64,000 bases of DNA from Pseudogemmobacter sp044142105 (lineage in GTDB: Bacteria; Pseudomonadota; Alphaproteobacteria; Rhodobacterales; Rhodobacteraceae), in contig NZ_JBGTYM010000005.1 of NCBI RefSeq assembly GCF_044142105.1, positions 124,001 through 188,000 on the forward strand, in the 5' to 3' direction. How positions within the stretch are numbered: position 1 is the stretch's first letter; each line of letters starts with the position of its first letter. Shown here piece after piece: positions 42,398 to 51,252 of this stretch. The notes below the pieces were generated by a model. The model had not been told where the DNA came from, searched no databases, and saw nothing but the letters and a program-made list of their open reading frames with translations. Both the position numbers and the translations under genes were made by a program.

Positions 42398-44446
42398 TCA
42401 GATCGCCACCCGTTCGCCCAGTTCCACCACGCGGTCGCGCGGCAGGTGGTAGAAATCGGTCGGATCTGCCGAAAACCGTGTCAGAGCGACATAGATCTTG
42501 TCCAGCAGCAGCTCGAAACCACGCCCCGTCGCCACCGCGCGGCGTCGGCCCAGGAAGAAGGTCGATGCCATCACGTCGAATTTCAGCCCGACCTGGCGGG
42601 CATGGCCCATGCTTCGGCTGACATTCGGCGTCTCCATGAACCCGAAGCGCAGGGTCAGGCGCGAGAAGCGCCCGCCCAGATGGTCCAGGCTCGCGCGTTC
42701 CTCGGCGGTGGCATAGGGCACGCGCAGGGTCTCGACCGTCAGGAAGACGGTCTGTTCATGCAGGACGCGGTTGTGCTTGAGGTTGTGCAGCAGCGCCGAA
42801 GGCACGACATCGGGATCGCCGGTCAGGAAAAAGGCGGTGCCCGGAATGACATGGGCCGAGGATTTGGCCATGGCCCGGACGAATGTGTCCATCGGCACCG
42901 CCAGCTTGTGGACGCGAGCATTGACCAGTTGCACCCCGCGCCACCAGCAGCCCATGGCCAGGCCCACCACCATCGCGGCCATGACCGGCACATAGCCGCC
43001 ATCGCCGATCTTGGTCAGGTTCGAGGCAAGAAAGACCCATTCGACCACGGCGATGGGTGCGGCCAGGGCCAAAGCAGCCACCAGCGAGAGCCGCCCAGAA
43101 CGCACCAGGAAGACAACGCCAAGCACCGTCGTCAGCACCATGGTCCCGGTGACCGCAATGCCATAGGCCGAGGCAAGCGCGGTCGAGCTTTCGAAGGCCA
43201 GCACCAGCCACAGCACGCCCCCGAGCAAGAGCCAGTTGACCGCGGGCAGATAGATCTGGCCGCTTTGCCCCTCGGCCGTGTGGCGGATGCGCAGCCGGGG
43301 CAGGAAGCCCAGTTGCATCGCCCCCCGCGCCATCGAGAAGGCCCCCGAGATCACCGCCTGGCTGGCGATCACCGTGGCCATGGTGGCAAGAAGCACAAGG
43401 ATGGGCAGGAAGCCGGACGGGGCCATGGCAAAGAAGGAATCGCCCGCCGCACCCGGATGGGCCAGGACCAGCGCGCCCTGCCCCAGATAATTCACCACCA
43501 ACGAGGGCAGCACGAGGCCGAACCAGGCGATCTTGATCGGGCGACGGCCGAAATGGCCCAGATCGGCATAAAGCGCCTCGCCCCCGGTTACGGCCAGAAA
43601 GACCGCCCCAAGCACGATGAAGGCAACCTCGGTATGGTGCAGCAGGAACTTGATGCCCCAGACCGGCGAGAAGGCCGAGATCACCCAGGGGGTCTCCCAC
43701 ATGTGCCAGATGCCCATTCCCGCAAGGACCAGGAACCAGACGGCGGTGATCGGCCCGAAAAGAAGCGCGACCTTTGCCGTGCCGCTGCGCTGGATGGCAA
43801 ACAGGCCGACCAGAATCGCCAGGGTCACGGGAATGACATAGCTCTCCAGCGACGGCAGCACGAGGCCCATGCCCTCGACCGCAGACAGGACCGAGATCGC
43901 GGGCGTGATCGCGGCATCGCCCGCGAACAGCGCGGCCCCCGCGATGGCCAATGCCAGAAGCGGCAGAGAGCGCCGGCCGATCGCCAGCCGCGCCAGCGTA
44001 TAAAGCGCCAGGATCCCACCCTCGCCTCGGTTGTCGAAGCGCAGCAGGACGAAGACATATTTGACCGTGACGATCAGGATCAGCGACCAGATCAAAAGCG
44101 ACAGGATGCCCAGCACTTCGGCCGGGCCCGGCTCGGCCACGCCGGTCGCGCGCATCGCCTCGCGGAAGGCGTAGATCGGCGAGGTGCCGATATCGCCATA
44201 GACCACGCCGATCGCCCCCAGCGTCAGCGCGGCCAGACCCTGACGGGTCGCGTCGCCCTGATGGATATCGGCGGCGCCTTCCTGTTCCGAGCGCAGATAG
44301 TCGGCAATATCCAGCGCCGCCTCGTCATCAGGATGGGGCAAGGCCCGCGTCAGGCCCAGGCCGGGCGGAATCGTCTTCGGCGGCGTGCCGACAGTTTTGG
44401 GGGCCGGGGTCGGGTCGGAACCGGTCGCCTCGGAATCATGGGTCAC
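42398..44446 (-). CDS. kup: KUP family potassium transporter
   Basis: A 682-residue potassium uptake protein: GLAALTLGAIGVVYGDIGTSPIYAFREAM is the KUP opening, followed by about 12 spans and a cytoplasmic C-terminal domain (RFGFMETPNVSRSMG is the family motif). Length fits Kup of E. coli. The frame opens at GTG 44446, giving a variable Pro/Thr-rich head; a later start cannot be excluded. The gene is preceded by a 450-base leader region. Confidence 0.93.
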   Translation of the reverse strand: MTHDSEATGSDPTPAPKTVGTPPKTIPPGLGLTRALPHPDDEAALDIADYLRSEQEGAADIHQGDATRQGLAALTLGAIGVVYGDIGTSPIYAFREAMRATGVAEPGPAEVLGILSLLIWSLILIVTVKYVFVLLRFDNRGEGGILALYTLARLAIGRRSLPLLALAIAGAALFAGDAAITPAISVLSAVEGMGLVLPSLESYVIPVTLAILVGLFAIQRSGTAKVALLFGPITAVWFLVLAGMGIWHMWETPWVISAFSPVWGIKFLLHHTEVAFIVLGAVFLAVTGGEALYADLGHFGRRPIKIAWFGLVLPSLVVNYLGQGALVLAHPGAAGDSFFAMAPSGFLPILVLLATMATVIASQAVISGAFSMARGAMQLGFLPRLRIRHTAEGQSGQIYLPAVNWLLLGGVLWLVLAFESSTALASAYGIAVTGTMVLTTVLGVVFLVRSGRLSLVAALALAAPIAVVEWVFLASNLTKIGDGGYVPVMAAMVVGLAMGCWWRGVQLVNARVHKLAVPMDTFVRAMAKSSAHVIPGTAFFLTGDPDVVPSALLHNLKHNRVLHEQTVFLTVETLRVPYATAEERASLDHLGGRFSRLTLRFGFMETPNVSRSMGHARQVGLKFDVMASTFFLGRRRAVATGRGFELLLDKIYVALTRFSADPTDFYHLPRDRVVELGERVAI

Positions 44447-44899
44447 GGACTGTCACCATGTGAGCAGAGAGGGTGGTCAGAGAGTGGCACCGCCGACCGA
44501 TCCTGTCGCGCGCGACGTGGATCAGGTCTTGCGAGGATCCCGCTCCGCTGGCAGGCGGTGCTTCCGGCAGGGGCCGGGGGGATCGTGCCGGTGAACCCCC
44601 TTTGGCCGGGGGGCGGTGCATCTCCAGCGTCAGATGCGGCGGCAGGCCGCTGACTGGAATCAATTTTACGCGCTTCGGGCGCGAGCGGCAAGATGCTGCG
44701 GCTGCGAAGGCAGCAGGCAGGCCTGTCCCCCTCTCACCGCAGTCTTGACCGAGGTAAGAATGCGCGCCAGAGACCCCGGCGACAGCCCGCAACCGAGTTG
44801 CAGGACCGTCTGATCATCACTTCTTCGGCAAACTCTTCCTTTCCTAGCGCCCCACGGCCTTGGCGGGCGGACGAAGTGTCGCAGGCGCGGTTGCCGCGA
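44447..44899 (-). other. Non-coding region upstream of kup, possible structured leader
   Basis: These 453 bases between kup and rluD show no convincing gene on either strand. A promoter-like pair sits at 44663-44691, so kup mRNA would have a leader of about 210 bases, rich in self-complementary GC segments (for example CCCCC and GGGGG blocks near 44570-44620). No known riboswitch consensus was recognised. The segment 44700-44899 shows nothing further. Confidence 0.45.
44663..44691 (-). promoter_or_regulatory. Candidate kup promoter
   Basis: On the minus strand TTGCCG (44686-44691) and TAAAAT (44663-44668) are separated by 17 bases. It is the best promoter-like match in the region and would start a leader of about 210 bases before the kup GTG. 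Confidence 0.5.
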
Positions 44900-45979
44900 T
44901 CAGGCCCCGCCCATGGTCGCGCCTTGCAACGCGGCCAGAAGCCCCGCGAGATCGGGCGGCAAGGGAGAGGCGAAATCCATCTCCACGCCGCTGACGGGAT
45001 GGACGAATCCCAGCGTCGCCGCATGAAGGGCCTGGCGCGCAAAGCCATTGCCCAGCGCCGCCGCCTCTGCCCCCAGCACCTTGTCCGACAGTTTCCGCCG
45101 CCCGCTGCCATAGACCGGATCGCCCAGAAGCGCGTGGCCTGCATAGGCCATGTGGACGCGGATCTGATGGGTGCGCCCGGTTTCCAGCCAGCAATCGACC
45201 AGCGCCGCCTGCCCGGCGAAGCCTTCGGTCACCCGCGCCCGCGTCACGGCATGGCGACCCTCGGGCGGCCAGCACACTGCCTGGCGCTGCCGGTCTGTGC
45301 GGTGGCGAGCCAGATTGGTGGCGATGCGGATGACGCCGCCGGTCTCGAAGCCCAGGCCCTGCAAGCCGCGCAGCCGCGGATCGGACGAGGCGGGAACGCC
45401 ATGGACCAGTGCGAGATAATGCCGCTTGACCGAATGCGCCTCGAACTGCGCCGCCAGCCCGTGATGCGCCCGGTCGCTTTTCGCCGCGACCAGAAGACCC
45501 GAGGTCTCCTTGTCAATGCGGTGGACGATGCCCGGCCGCTTCTCGCCGCCGATCCCCGACAGGCTGTCGCCGCAATGATGCATCAGCGCATTGACCAAGG
45601 TTCCCGATGGGCTGCCCGGGGCGGGATGCACGACCATGCCCGCAGGCTTGTCGATCACGATCAGCTCGTCATCCTCATAGACCACTGCCAGCGGAATCGC
45701 CTCGGCCTGCAATTCAGTCACGACCGGTGCGTCCAGCCGCAGGGTCCAGACCTCGCCCGGCCCGACCCTGGTCTTGGGGTCCAGCACCGCCACCCCGCCC
45801 CGGCTGACCGCGCCTTCCGCGATCATCCGGGCCAGGCGCGACCGCGACAGCGCCGCTTCCTCTGGCACCGCCTCGGCAAGCGCCTTATCAAGGCGGGCAG
45901 GCGCATCCGCGCCGAGAACCACTTCAAGCGCCCGGGCCGATCCTTCGGCCGGCAGATCGTCATCGAAAGGCTCGCCCAT
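44900..45979 (-). CDS. rluD: 23S rRNA pseudouridine synthase, RluD family
   Basis: A 359-residue pseudouridine synthase. An S4 RNA-binding domain (RLDKALAEAVPEEAALSRSRLARMIAEGAVSRGG) occupies the N-terminus. The catalytic Asp lies in HRIDKETSGLLV, and the conserved TGRTHQIRVHMAYAGHALLGDPVYG follows. It modifies helix 69 of 23S rRNA in RluD; RluC-like specificity is possible. ATG 45979, after AGGAG, overlaps the start of the divergent gene (see the findings). Confidence 0.92.
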   Translation of the reverse strand: MGEPFDDDLPAEGSARALEVVLGADAPARLDKALAEAVPEEAALSRSRLARMIAEGAVSRGGVAVLDPKTRVGPGEVWTLRLDAPVVTELQAEAIPLAVVYEDDELIVIDKPAGMVVHPAPGSPSGTLVNALMHHCGDSLSGIGGEKRPGIVHRIDKETSGLLVAAKSDRAHHGLAAQFEAHSVKRHYLALVHGVPASSDPRLRGLQGLGFETGGVIRIATNLARHRTDRQRQAVCWPPEGRHAVTRARVTEGFAGQAALVDCWLETGRTHQIRVHMAYAGHALLGDPVYGSGRRKLSDKVLGAEAAALGNGFARQALHAATLGFVHPVSGVEMDFASPLPPDLAGLLAALQGATMGGA

Positions 45980-46307
45980 GGCCGATGCTCCTGACGGGGA
46001 GACGCTGCCCCCCTCGCTGCGCGTGCTGAAGGCGCTGGTCCTTCTTCTGACGCTGTCAATGATCGGCGGTGTCATAACCGTGGTCTGGCTGCTTGTCACC
46101 CGAATGCCGGGCGCGATGGCGCCCCTGCCCCGACTGCCCGAAACGATCGCACTGCCGGCGGGCGAGACGGCCAGCGCCGTGACTTTCGGCCAGGGCTGGA
46201 CGGCGGTGGTGACGACCTCCGGCCGCATCCTGATCTATGGCAGCGATGGCAGCTTGCGTCAGGATGTAGATGCCGGAGCTGTCGTGGGGGATGCGGCAGG
46301 GGGTTGA
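45978..46307 (+). CDS. DUF6476-like single-span membrane protein
   Basis: A 109-residue protein with one membrane helix (LKALVLLLTLSMIGGVITVVWLLVT, about 20-45) followed by a short beta-rich periplasmic part (LPRLPETIALPAGETASAVTFGQGWTAVVTTSGRILIYGSDGSLRQDV). The pattern matches the conserved Rhodobacterales family labelled DUF6476, found beside rluD. Function unknown. The ATG follows GAAAGG by 8 bases. Divergent from rluD, whose start codon it shares bases with. Confidence 0.75.
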   Translation: MADAPDGETLPPSLRVLKALVLLLTLSMIGGVITVVWLLVTRMPGAMAPLPRLPETIALPAGETASAVTFGQGWTAVVTTSGRILIYGSDGSLRQDVDAGAVVGDAAGG

Positions 46308-46364
46308 CCGCAGGCGGCAGGGACGGCCAACTGATTCCTGCCCCTGCCTTGGGAGAACCCCGCC

Positions 46365-48092
46365 TTGGACCTCAAACTACCCGAACCGGAGCCGGGCGAC
46401 GAGGCGGCGGAGATCCTCTGGCAGGCCGAAATTCTGGGCCGCGAATTTCCCGAGCGGATCGGCCTGACCTTCATGGCTTTCGCTCTTTGCCTGATCTATC
46501 TGCCCCCGGGGCTGGTGGCCGTTCTGGCCGTGGTCAATATCTGCGCCGAAACCGCCAGTCATCGGCTGTCCCTCGCCGGACTGAGCGGCGCTGCCAAGCT
46601 TGCCGACGGGCCACAGCAGAAGGCGCTGGATCTTGGACCCTATTGGTTGCAGCTGGCACTGGTGGCGACGGCTGAGCTTGCCTTCGCTTCGGCGGCGGGC
46701 CTGGTCTGGATGCATGACGCGCCCTATTCCAAGGCGCTGGCCGTCGGCATGATCATGAGCGCCTTGCTGCACCTTTCTGCCGTGCGCTCAATCCACCTGC
46801 CGACCGGGTTGTGCGGGCTGGCGGCGGTGGCGCTGGCCGTGATTGTCTTCAACACACTGTACTGGATCGGCCAGGAAAATCCGCTGGGCCTTGCCCTGGC
46901 CGCAGTGGCAGCCTTTTGCGGCCTGGCCTATACGTTCATCGCCATGCTGTCGAACAACCGCCTGCACCGCGCCATGCGCGCGCAGGAAGCGCGGGCGATC
47001 CGCGCCGATGCGGCCAAAAGCCGGTTTCTCGCCGTTCTGAGCCATGAGATGCGCACCCCGCTGAACGCAGTGCTTGGCATGGGGCATGCCGCCTGGGCCG
47101 AGGCCACGGACTCTCAGCAGCGCGACAAGCTGGCGCATCTTGTGGGGGCTGCACGCGACCTCGCGACGATCCTTGACGATGCGACGGACATGTCGGCCAT
47201 CGCCGATGGCCGGCTCGGCTTGCGCGCGCGGCCGGTTGATCCGCAAGCCGAACTTTCGGCGGCGGTCGCGCTGTTCCGGCAAAATGCGGCGCGGCAGCGC
47301 TCGGCCCTGATGCTGACCATCGCCGACGGGCTTCCGCCGCTGGTCCGGCTTGACCCGCAACGCTTTCGGCAATGCCTGGCGAACCTCTTGGCCAACGCGC
47401 TGAAACATGGCGGCGGCGGGTCGGTGCGGGTCAGCCTGACGCCCGACAGCCCGGGATTTGCGGTCGAGGTGGCGGATAGCGGGCCGGGCATCACCGAGGC
47501 CGAAGCCGAACTGGTGTTTGAACCCTTCCGGCGCGGCCGCGCCGGGGCGCAGGGCTCCGGTCTGGGCCTGACGATCTGCCGCGCCCTTGCGCGGCAGATG
47601 GGCGGCGATGTGACGCTGGTGCCAACGCCCGCGGGCGAGGCCGGGGCGCGTTTCCGGCTCTGGCTGCCCACCGGGCTTGTCGACGGAAGCGACGCTCTAG
47701 CCCTACCGGGGACACCCCGCGCGGGCGACTTGCGCGGGCGCACGGTACTGGTCGTGGATGACATCGCCACCAACCGGCTGGTCGCGGCCATGCATCTGCG
47801 GCCCAGCCAGGCCCGCGTGCTGGAAGCAGAGAACGGGCCGATGGCGCTGGAGGTTCTGGACGAGGATACCGTCGATCTTGTGCTTCTGGATCTGAACATG
47901 CCCGGCATGGACGGTGTGGAAACTTTGGCCGCGATCCGCGCCATGGGCGGGCGCAATGCCCGCGTCCCGGTCGTGGCCATGACCGCCGATGCCACAGTGG
48001 CCGATCTGCCGCAGATGGACGGGGTTTTGGTCAAGCCGATCGACCCCGAACAGCTTCTGGCCGAACTGGCCCGCCACCTCCCCGCCGCTTAG
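46365..48092 (+). CDS. Hybrid histidine kinase with receiver domain
   Basis: A 575-residue membrane sensor. About six spans lie in residues 30-195. The kinase H-box is FLAVLSHEMRTPLNAVLGMGHA with phospho-His227. The ATPase domain has NALKHGGGG (N box) and GSGLGLTICRALARQMGG (G2 box). A C-terminal receiver domain (about 455-575) carries phospho-Asp509 in LLDLNMPGMDG. No separate output domain is present, so it must pass phosphate to a phosphotransferase elsewhere. Starts at TTG after GGGAGA, 57 bases downstream of the DUF6476-like gene. Confidence 0.9.
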   Translation: MDLKLPEPEPGDEAAEILWQAEILGREFPERIGLTFMAFALCLIYLPPGLVAVLAVVNICAETASHRLSLAGLSGAAKLADGPQQKALDLGPYWLQLALVATAELAFASAAGLVWMHDAPYSKALAVGMIMSALLHLSAVRSIHLPTGLCGLAAVALAVIVFNTLYWIGQENPLGLALAAVAAFCGLAYTFIAMLSNNRLHRAMRAQEARAIRADAAKSRFLAVLSHEMRTPLNAVLGMGHAAWAEATDSQQRDKLAHLVGAARDLATILDDATDMSAIADGRLGLRARPVDPQAELSAAVALFRQNAARQRSALMLTIADGLPPLVRLDPQRFRQCLANLLANALKHGGGGSVRVSLTPDSPGFAVEVADSGPGITEAEAELVFEPFRRGRAGAQGSGLGLTICRALARQMGGDVTLVPTPAGEAGARFRLWLPTGLVDGSDALALPGTPRAGDLRGRTVLVVDDIATNRLVAAMHLRPSQARVLEAENGPMALEVLDEDTVDLVLLDLNMPGMDGVETLAAIRAMGGRNARVPVVAMTADATVADLPQMDGVLVKPIDPEQLLAELARHLPAA

Positions 48093-48871
48093 GGCGGTGG
48101 CGCATCCCAGAGCGCCCGATGGATGGCCGCCAGACCCTCGGTCAGCGCGGCGGGACCAGGGGAAAGGATCAGCGGCGCCTTGATCTCATGCACCCGGCCG
48201 GCGCGGATGGCGGGAAGATCGGCCCAGCCTGTCCGCGCGGCGATGCGCGCAGGGACGAGCTTCTTGCCGCACCAGCTTGCCAGGATGACCTCGGGCGCGC
48301 GCTCCAGAACCTGATCCGGCGTCACGATACGGTCGCCGGCAGCGGCGGCGCGGGCGCGTTCGGCAAAGATGTCCTCGCCCCCCGCGATGCCGATCAGCTC
48401 CGAGACCCAGCCGATGCCCGAGATCAAGGGATCGTCCCATTCCTCGAACCAGACCCTTGGCCTTGCGGCGCGGGGCGTGGCGGCAAGGGCGGCCAGCCGC
48501 GCCTCATGGCCCTGCGCCATAGCTTCTGCCGTGCCTGCACAGCCGGTCAGCGCCCCGAGCGTTCGGATCATCTGCAGGATGCCCGCGACATCGCGCTGAT
48601 TGAAGACATGAACCTCGATCCCCGCCGTAACCAGCTCGGCGGCGATCGAGGCCTGAAGATCCGAGAAACACAGAACCAGATCGGGCTCCAGCGCGACGAT
48701 CTTCTTGGCATCGGCCGAGGTGAAACCCCCTACGCGCGGCTTTTCGCGCCGCACCTGCGGCGGGCGGACGGCATAGCCGGTGACTCCGACGATGCGATGC
48801 GACTGGCCCAGAAGATAGAGCGTCTCGACCGTCTCTTCGGTCAGGCAGACGATGCGTTGCGCGCCGCTCAT
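48089..48871 (-). CDS. Leaderless BtuF-like cobalamin-binding protein
   Basis: A 260-residue protein of the BtuF/FhuD fold (IVCLTEETVETLYLLGQSHRIVGVTGY; EPDLVLCFSDLQASIAAELV). Unlike the periplasmic BtuF at 51249, it has no signal peptide, so it should be cytoplasmic. The ATG at 48871 overlaps the cbiZ stop, placing it last in the B12 operon. It might hold cobamide for CbiZ or act as a sensor (inference). An upstream extension of the frame is not supported. Confidence 0.85.
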   Translation of the reverse strand: MSGAQRIVCLTEETVETLYLLGQSHRIVGVTGYAVRPPQVRREKPRVGGFTSADAKKIVALEPDLVLCFSDLQASIAAELVTAGIEVHVFNQRDVAGILQMIRTLGALTGCAGTAEAMAQGHEARLAALAATPRAARPRVWFEEWDDPLISGIGWVSELIGIAGGEDIFAERARAAAAGDRIVTPDQVLERAPEVILASWCGKKLVPARIAARTGWADLPAIRAGRVHEIKAPLILSPGPAALTEGLAAIHRALWDAPPP

Positions 48872-49521
48872 CCGCCCGCCCGTTTGGCATCGCGCCAGCG
48901 CCGCCACTCCTGCGCCGCGCGCGACACGGCCCGGCGCGTGGCCGCGCCAATCGCCTCTCCCGTGGCGGTGTGCAACCCGGCATAGCGCCCTGCCCCCGGC
49001 AGGCAGGCCAGAGCCACGCAATCCGTGCCCGTGCCAGTGGCGCGACCCGTCGCCAAAGGCAGGTCCAGATCCATGACCGCCGCGGTGCGGGCCTGAACGG
49101 CGATGGTCAAGGCCTCAAGCTGGGCCGCTTCGGTCAGGGCGGCATCGGTGGCGACCAGAAGGTTGATCGTGCCGTAATCGGCGCTGTGCCAGAGCAGGCG
49201 CGTGCCCACCGCCTCGGCATTGGACAGGCCCAGCGTCACCACGGTTTCGGCGCCTATCCCCTCGACCTCGGCCGCGTCTCGGACGTGCAGACCGATATCG
49301 CGCGAGGTCATCATGCCCACCGCGCCGGGAAAGTGCCGCATCTGCCCGGCGAACCAGCTTTCCACGTCGAAATCCTGCGTCAGTTCGGCGTTGCGCACCT
49401 CGCGCCAGACAATGCAATCGGTGGCCACATAGCCCGCCCCCTGCGGCGCATGGGACAGGACGCGCATCTGCTGCGGCAGACGCGCCACCAGCCAGGGCCG
49501 GTCCAGCACAAGCGTGATCAC
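48868..49521 (-). CDS. cbiZ: Adenosylcobinamide amidohydrolase CbiZ
   Basis: A 217-residue enzyme that removes the lower nucleotide loop from adenosyl-cobinamide and adenosyl-pseudocobalamin to give adenosylcobyric acid. Family runs: HAPQGAGYVATDCIVWREV, GMMTSRDIG, VTLGLSNAEAVG, TDCVALACLPG. In Rhodobacter sphaeroides CbiZ lets cells remodel foreign cobamides. The GTG at 49521 follows GAGGG and lies 11 bases after the btuD stop. Fits the riboswitch-led operon. Confidence 0.9.
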   Translation of the reverse strand: MITLVLDRPWLVARLPQQMRVLSHAPQGAGYVATDCIVWREVRNAELTQDFDVESWFAGQMRHFPGAVGMMTSRDIGLHVRDAAEVEGIGAETVVTLGLSNAEAVGTRLLWHSADYGTINLLVATDAALTEAAQLEALTIAVQARTAAVMDLDLPLATGRATGTGTDCVALACLPGAGRYAGLHTATGEAIGAATRRAVSRAAQEWRRWRDAKRAGG

Positions 49522-49531
49522 GGGCGCGCCC

Positions 49532-50275
49532 TCACCGCACCACGCCCAGGGGCTGAAACACCGGCCCGTCCGGCGTTTCGGCATGATAGCCGCGAATGCC
49601 AAAGACATCGGCCAGCCGCGCCTCGGTCAGAACCTCGCGCGGCGTGCCATCGGCGACCAACTGGCCGCGATGGATCAGCACAAGCCTGGTGCAATGCCGC
49701 GCGGCAAGCCCGAGATCATGCAAGGACACCAGCACCCCCCGGCCTTCCGCCGCCAGATCCGCAAAGACCTGCATGGTGCGGATCTGGGCCTCGGGATCAA
49801 GCCCGGCCACCGGCTCGTCGGCCAGAAGCAACGGGGTTTCCTGCGCCAGAACACGGGCGATCAGGGCGCGCGCCTGCTCTCCCCCCGACAATTCGGTGGC
49901 GCGGCGGTTGCGGAAGCCTGCCAGCCCCATCCGTTCCAGCGCGCGCGTCACCGCCGGATGGTCGGGGTCCGCCGCGCCATGCGCGCTGCGGCCCAGCGCG
50001 ACCAGGGTTTCCACGCTGACCGGCCAGGCAATCTCGCGACCCTGCGGCAGAAAGGCGGCGGCGCGGGCGCGGGCCGCGGGGGCAAGCACGCTCAGCGACG
50101 AGGCGCCTTGATGAGGCAAGAGGCCAAGCGCGCCCCGCAACAGGCTGGTTTTGCCCGCGCCGTTCGGGCCAAGCAAGCCGACGCATTCCCCCGGCGCGAT
50201 GGTCAGGCTGACGCGATCCACGACCGGACATGAGCCGCGCAGAACGGTCAGGCCGGTGAGGGACAGAAGGCTCAT
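49532..50275 (-). CDS. btuD: Cobalamin ABC transporter ATPase BtuD
   Basis: A 247-residue ABC ATPase. Walker A GPNGAGKTS, signature ELSGGEQARALIARVLA, Walker B PLLLADEPVAGLDPE. It powers BtuC-mediated import of cobalamin. The ATG at 50275 overlaps the btuC stop (ATGA). Confidence 0.92.
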   Translation of the reverse strand: MSLLSLTGLTVLRGSCPVVDRVSLTIAPGECVGLLGPNGAGKTSLLRGALGLLPHQGASSLSVLAPAARARAAAFLPQGREIAWPVSVETLVALGRSAHGAADPDHPAVTRALERMGLAGFRNRRATELSGGEQARALIARVLAQETPLLLADEPVAGLDPEAQIRTMQVFADLAAEGRGVLVSLHDLGLAARHCTRLVLIHRGQLVADGTPREVLTEARLADVFGIRGYHAETPDGPVFQPLGVVR

Positions 50276-51252
50276 GCTTCGACCCTCCGCAGCCGCCAGA
50301 TCAGATGCAGGAAGAACGGTGCGCCGATCAGGGCGGTCAACACGCCCAGTTTCAGATCGGCATCGGGCGCGATCAGACGGGTGGCGATATCGGCGGCCAA
50401 GAGCATCGCCGCGCCGCCCAAAGCCGAGGCGGGCAACAGGACCGAAGGCCGCGCCCCGGCGAAAGGCCGCAGCAGATGCGGCACGACAAGGCCGATGAAG
50501 CCGACACTGCCCGCCACCGCCACCGCAGCCCCCACCGAAGCCGCCGTGCCCAGCACAAGAACCAACCGCAGCCGTGACAGGTTCACGCCCAGGCTGCGCG
50601 CGGCATCCTCGCCCAGCGTCAGCGCGTCCAGCCCCCGACCCAGCGTCAGCAGCGCCGCCATGCCCGCCGCCATGAATGGCGCGGCAAGCCAGACATGGGT
50701 CATCGAGCGGTCGGCCAGAGACCCCATCATCCAATAGACGATCTCCATTCCCGCAAAGGGATTGGGCGAGAGCGACAGGACAAGCGAGGTCAGCGCTGCC
50801 GCCAGGGCCGACAGCGCGATCCCGGCAAGGATCAGCGCCAGCGCCCCGCCGCGCGGCCCGGCGAGAAGCAGGATCAAAAGCACCGCCGCCGCGGCGCCCG
50901 TCAGCGCCGACAGCGGCAGGGCCAGCGCGAAACGGGCGGCCAGGCCGGATTGCAGCGCCAGAACCGCGCCCAAGGCGGCGCTGGAGGAGACGCCGATCAA
51001 CCCCGGCTCGGCCAGCGGATTGCGCAGATAGCCCTGCATCGCCGCCCCGGAAAGACCCAGCGCGGCACCGCACAGAAGCCCCAGGATCGCGCGCGGCAGG
51101 CGGATTTCCTGCATCACCAGCACGACCGGCCCGCCCTCGCCGCGCAGAAGCGCGCGCAGGCTTTCACCCAGGCCCAGCCCCGCCGGGCCAATCAGCAGCG
51201 AAGCGGCAAACAGCAGCGCGACCAGCAGCGACAAGGGCAGAAAAAACTTCAT
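50272..51252 (-). CDS. btuC: Cobalamin ABC transporter permease BtuC
   Basis: A 326-residue FecCD-family permease with about 10 spans. Family motifs: LRLPRAILGLLCGAALGLSGAAMQGYLRNPLAEPGLIGVSSSAALGAV, and VAGSVGFIGLVVPHLLRPF near the end. Overlaps btuF at the 5' end and btuD at the 3' end, so expression of the three is coupled. Confidence 0.93.
   Translation of the reverse strand: MKFFLPLSLLVALLFAASLLIGPAGLGLGESLRALLRGEGGPVVLVMQEIRLPRAILGLLCGAALGLSGAAMQGYLRNPLAEPGLIGVSSSAALGAVLALQSGLAARFALALPLSALTGAAAAVLLILLLAGPRGGALALILAGIALSALAAALTSLVLSLSPNPFAGMEIVYWMMGSLADRSMTHVWLAAPFMAAGMAALLTLGRGLDALTLGEDAARSLGVNLSRLRLVLVLGTAASVGAAVAVAGSVGFIGLVVPHLLRPFAGARPSVLLPASALGGAAMLLAADIATRLIAPDADLKLGVLTALIGAPFFLHLIWRLRRVEA

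Noticed and set aside
42446..44653. 735-codon plus-strand frame opposite kup
   Set aside because: It mirrors kup codons, is rich in Arg, Gln and His, and lacks any recognised domain.
44436..44792. 118-codon minus-strand frame in the kup leader region
   Set aside because: No plausible domain, Pro/Arg-rich shadow-like composition, and it overlaps the kup start and promoter signals.
44700..44899. Possible 6S RNA or riboswitch near rluD
   Set aside because: No consensus of a known RNA family could be traced by eye on either strand.
50276..51073. N-terminal extension of the btuD frame
   Set aside because: It is antisense-free but lies in another frame of btuC; the conserved ATPase begins at 50275 with an ATGA overlap.
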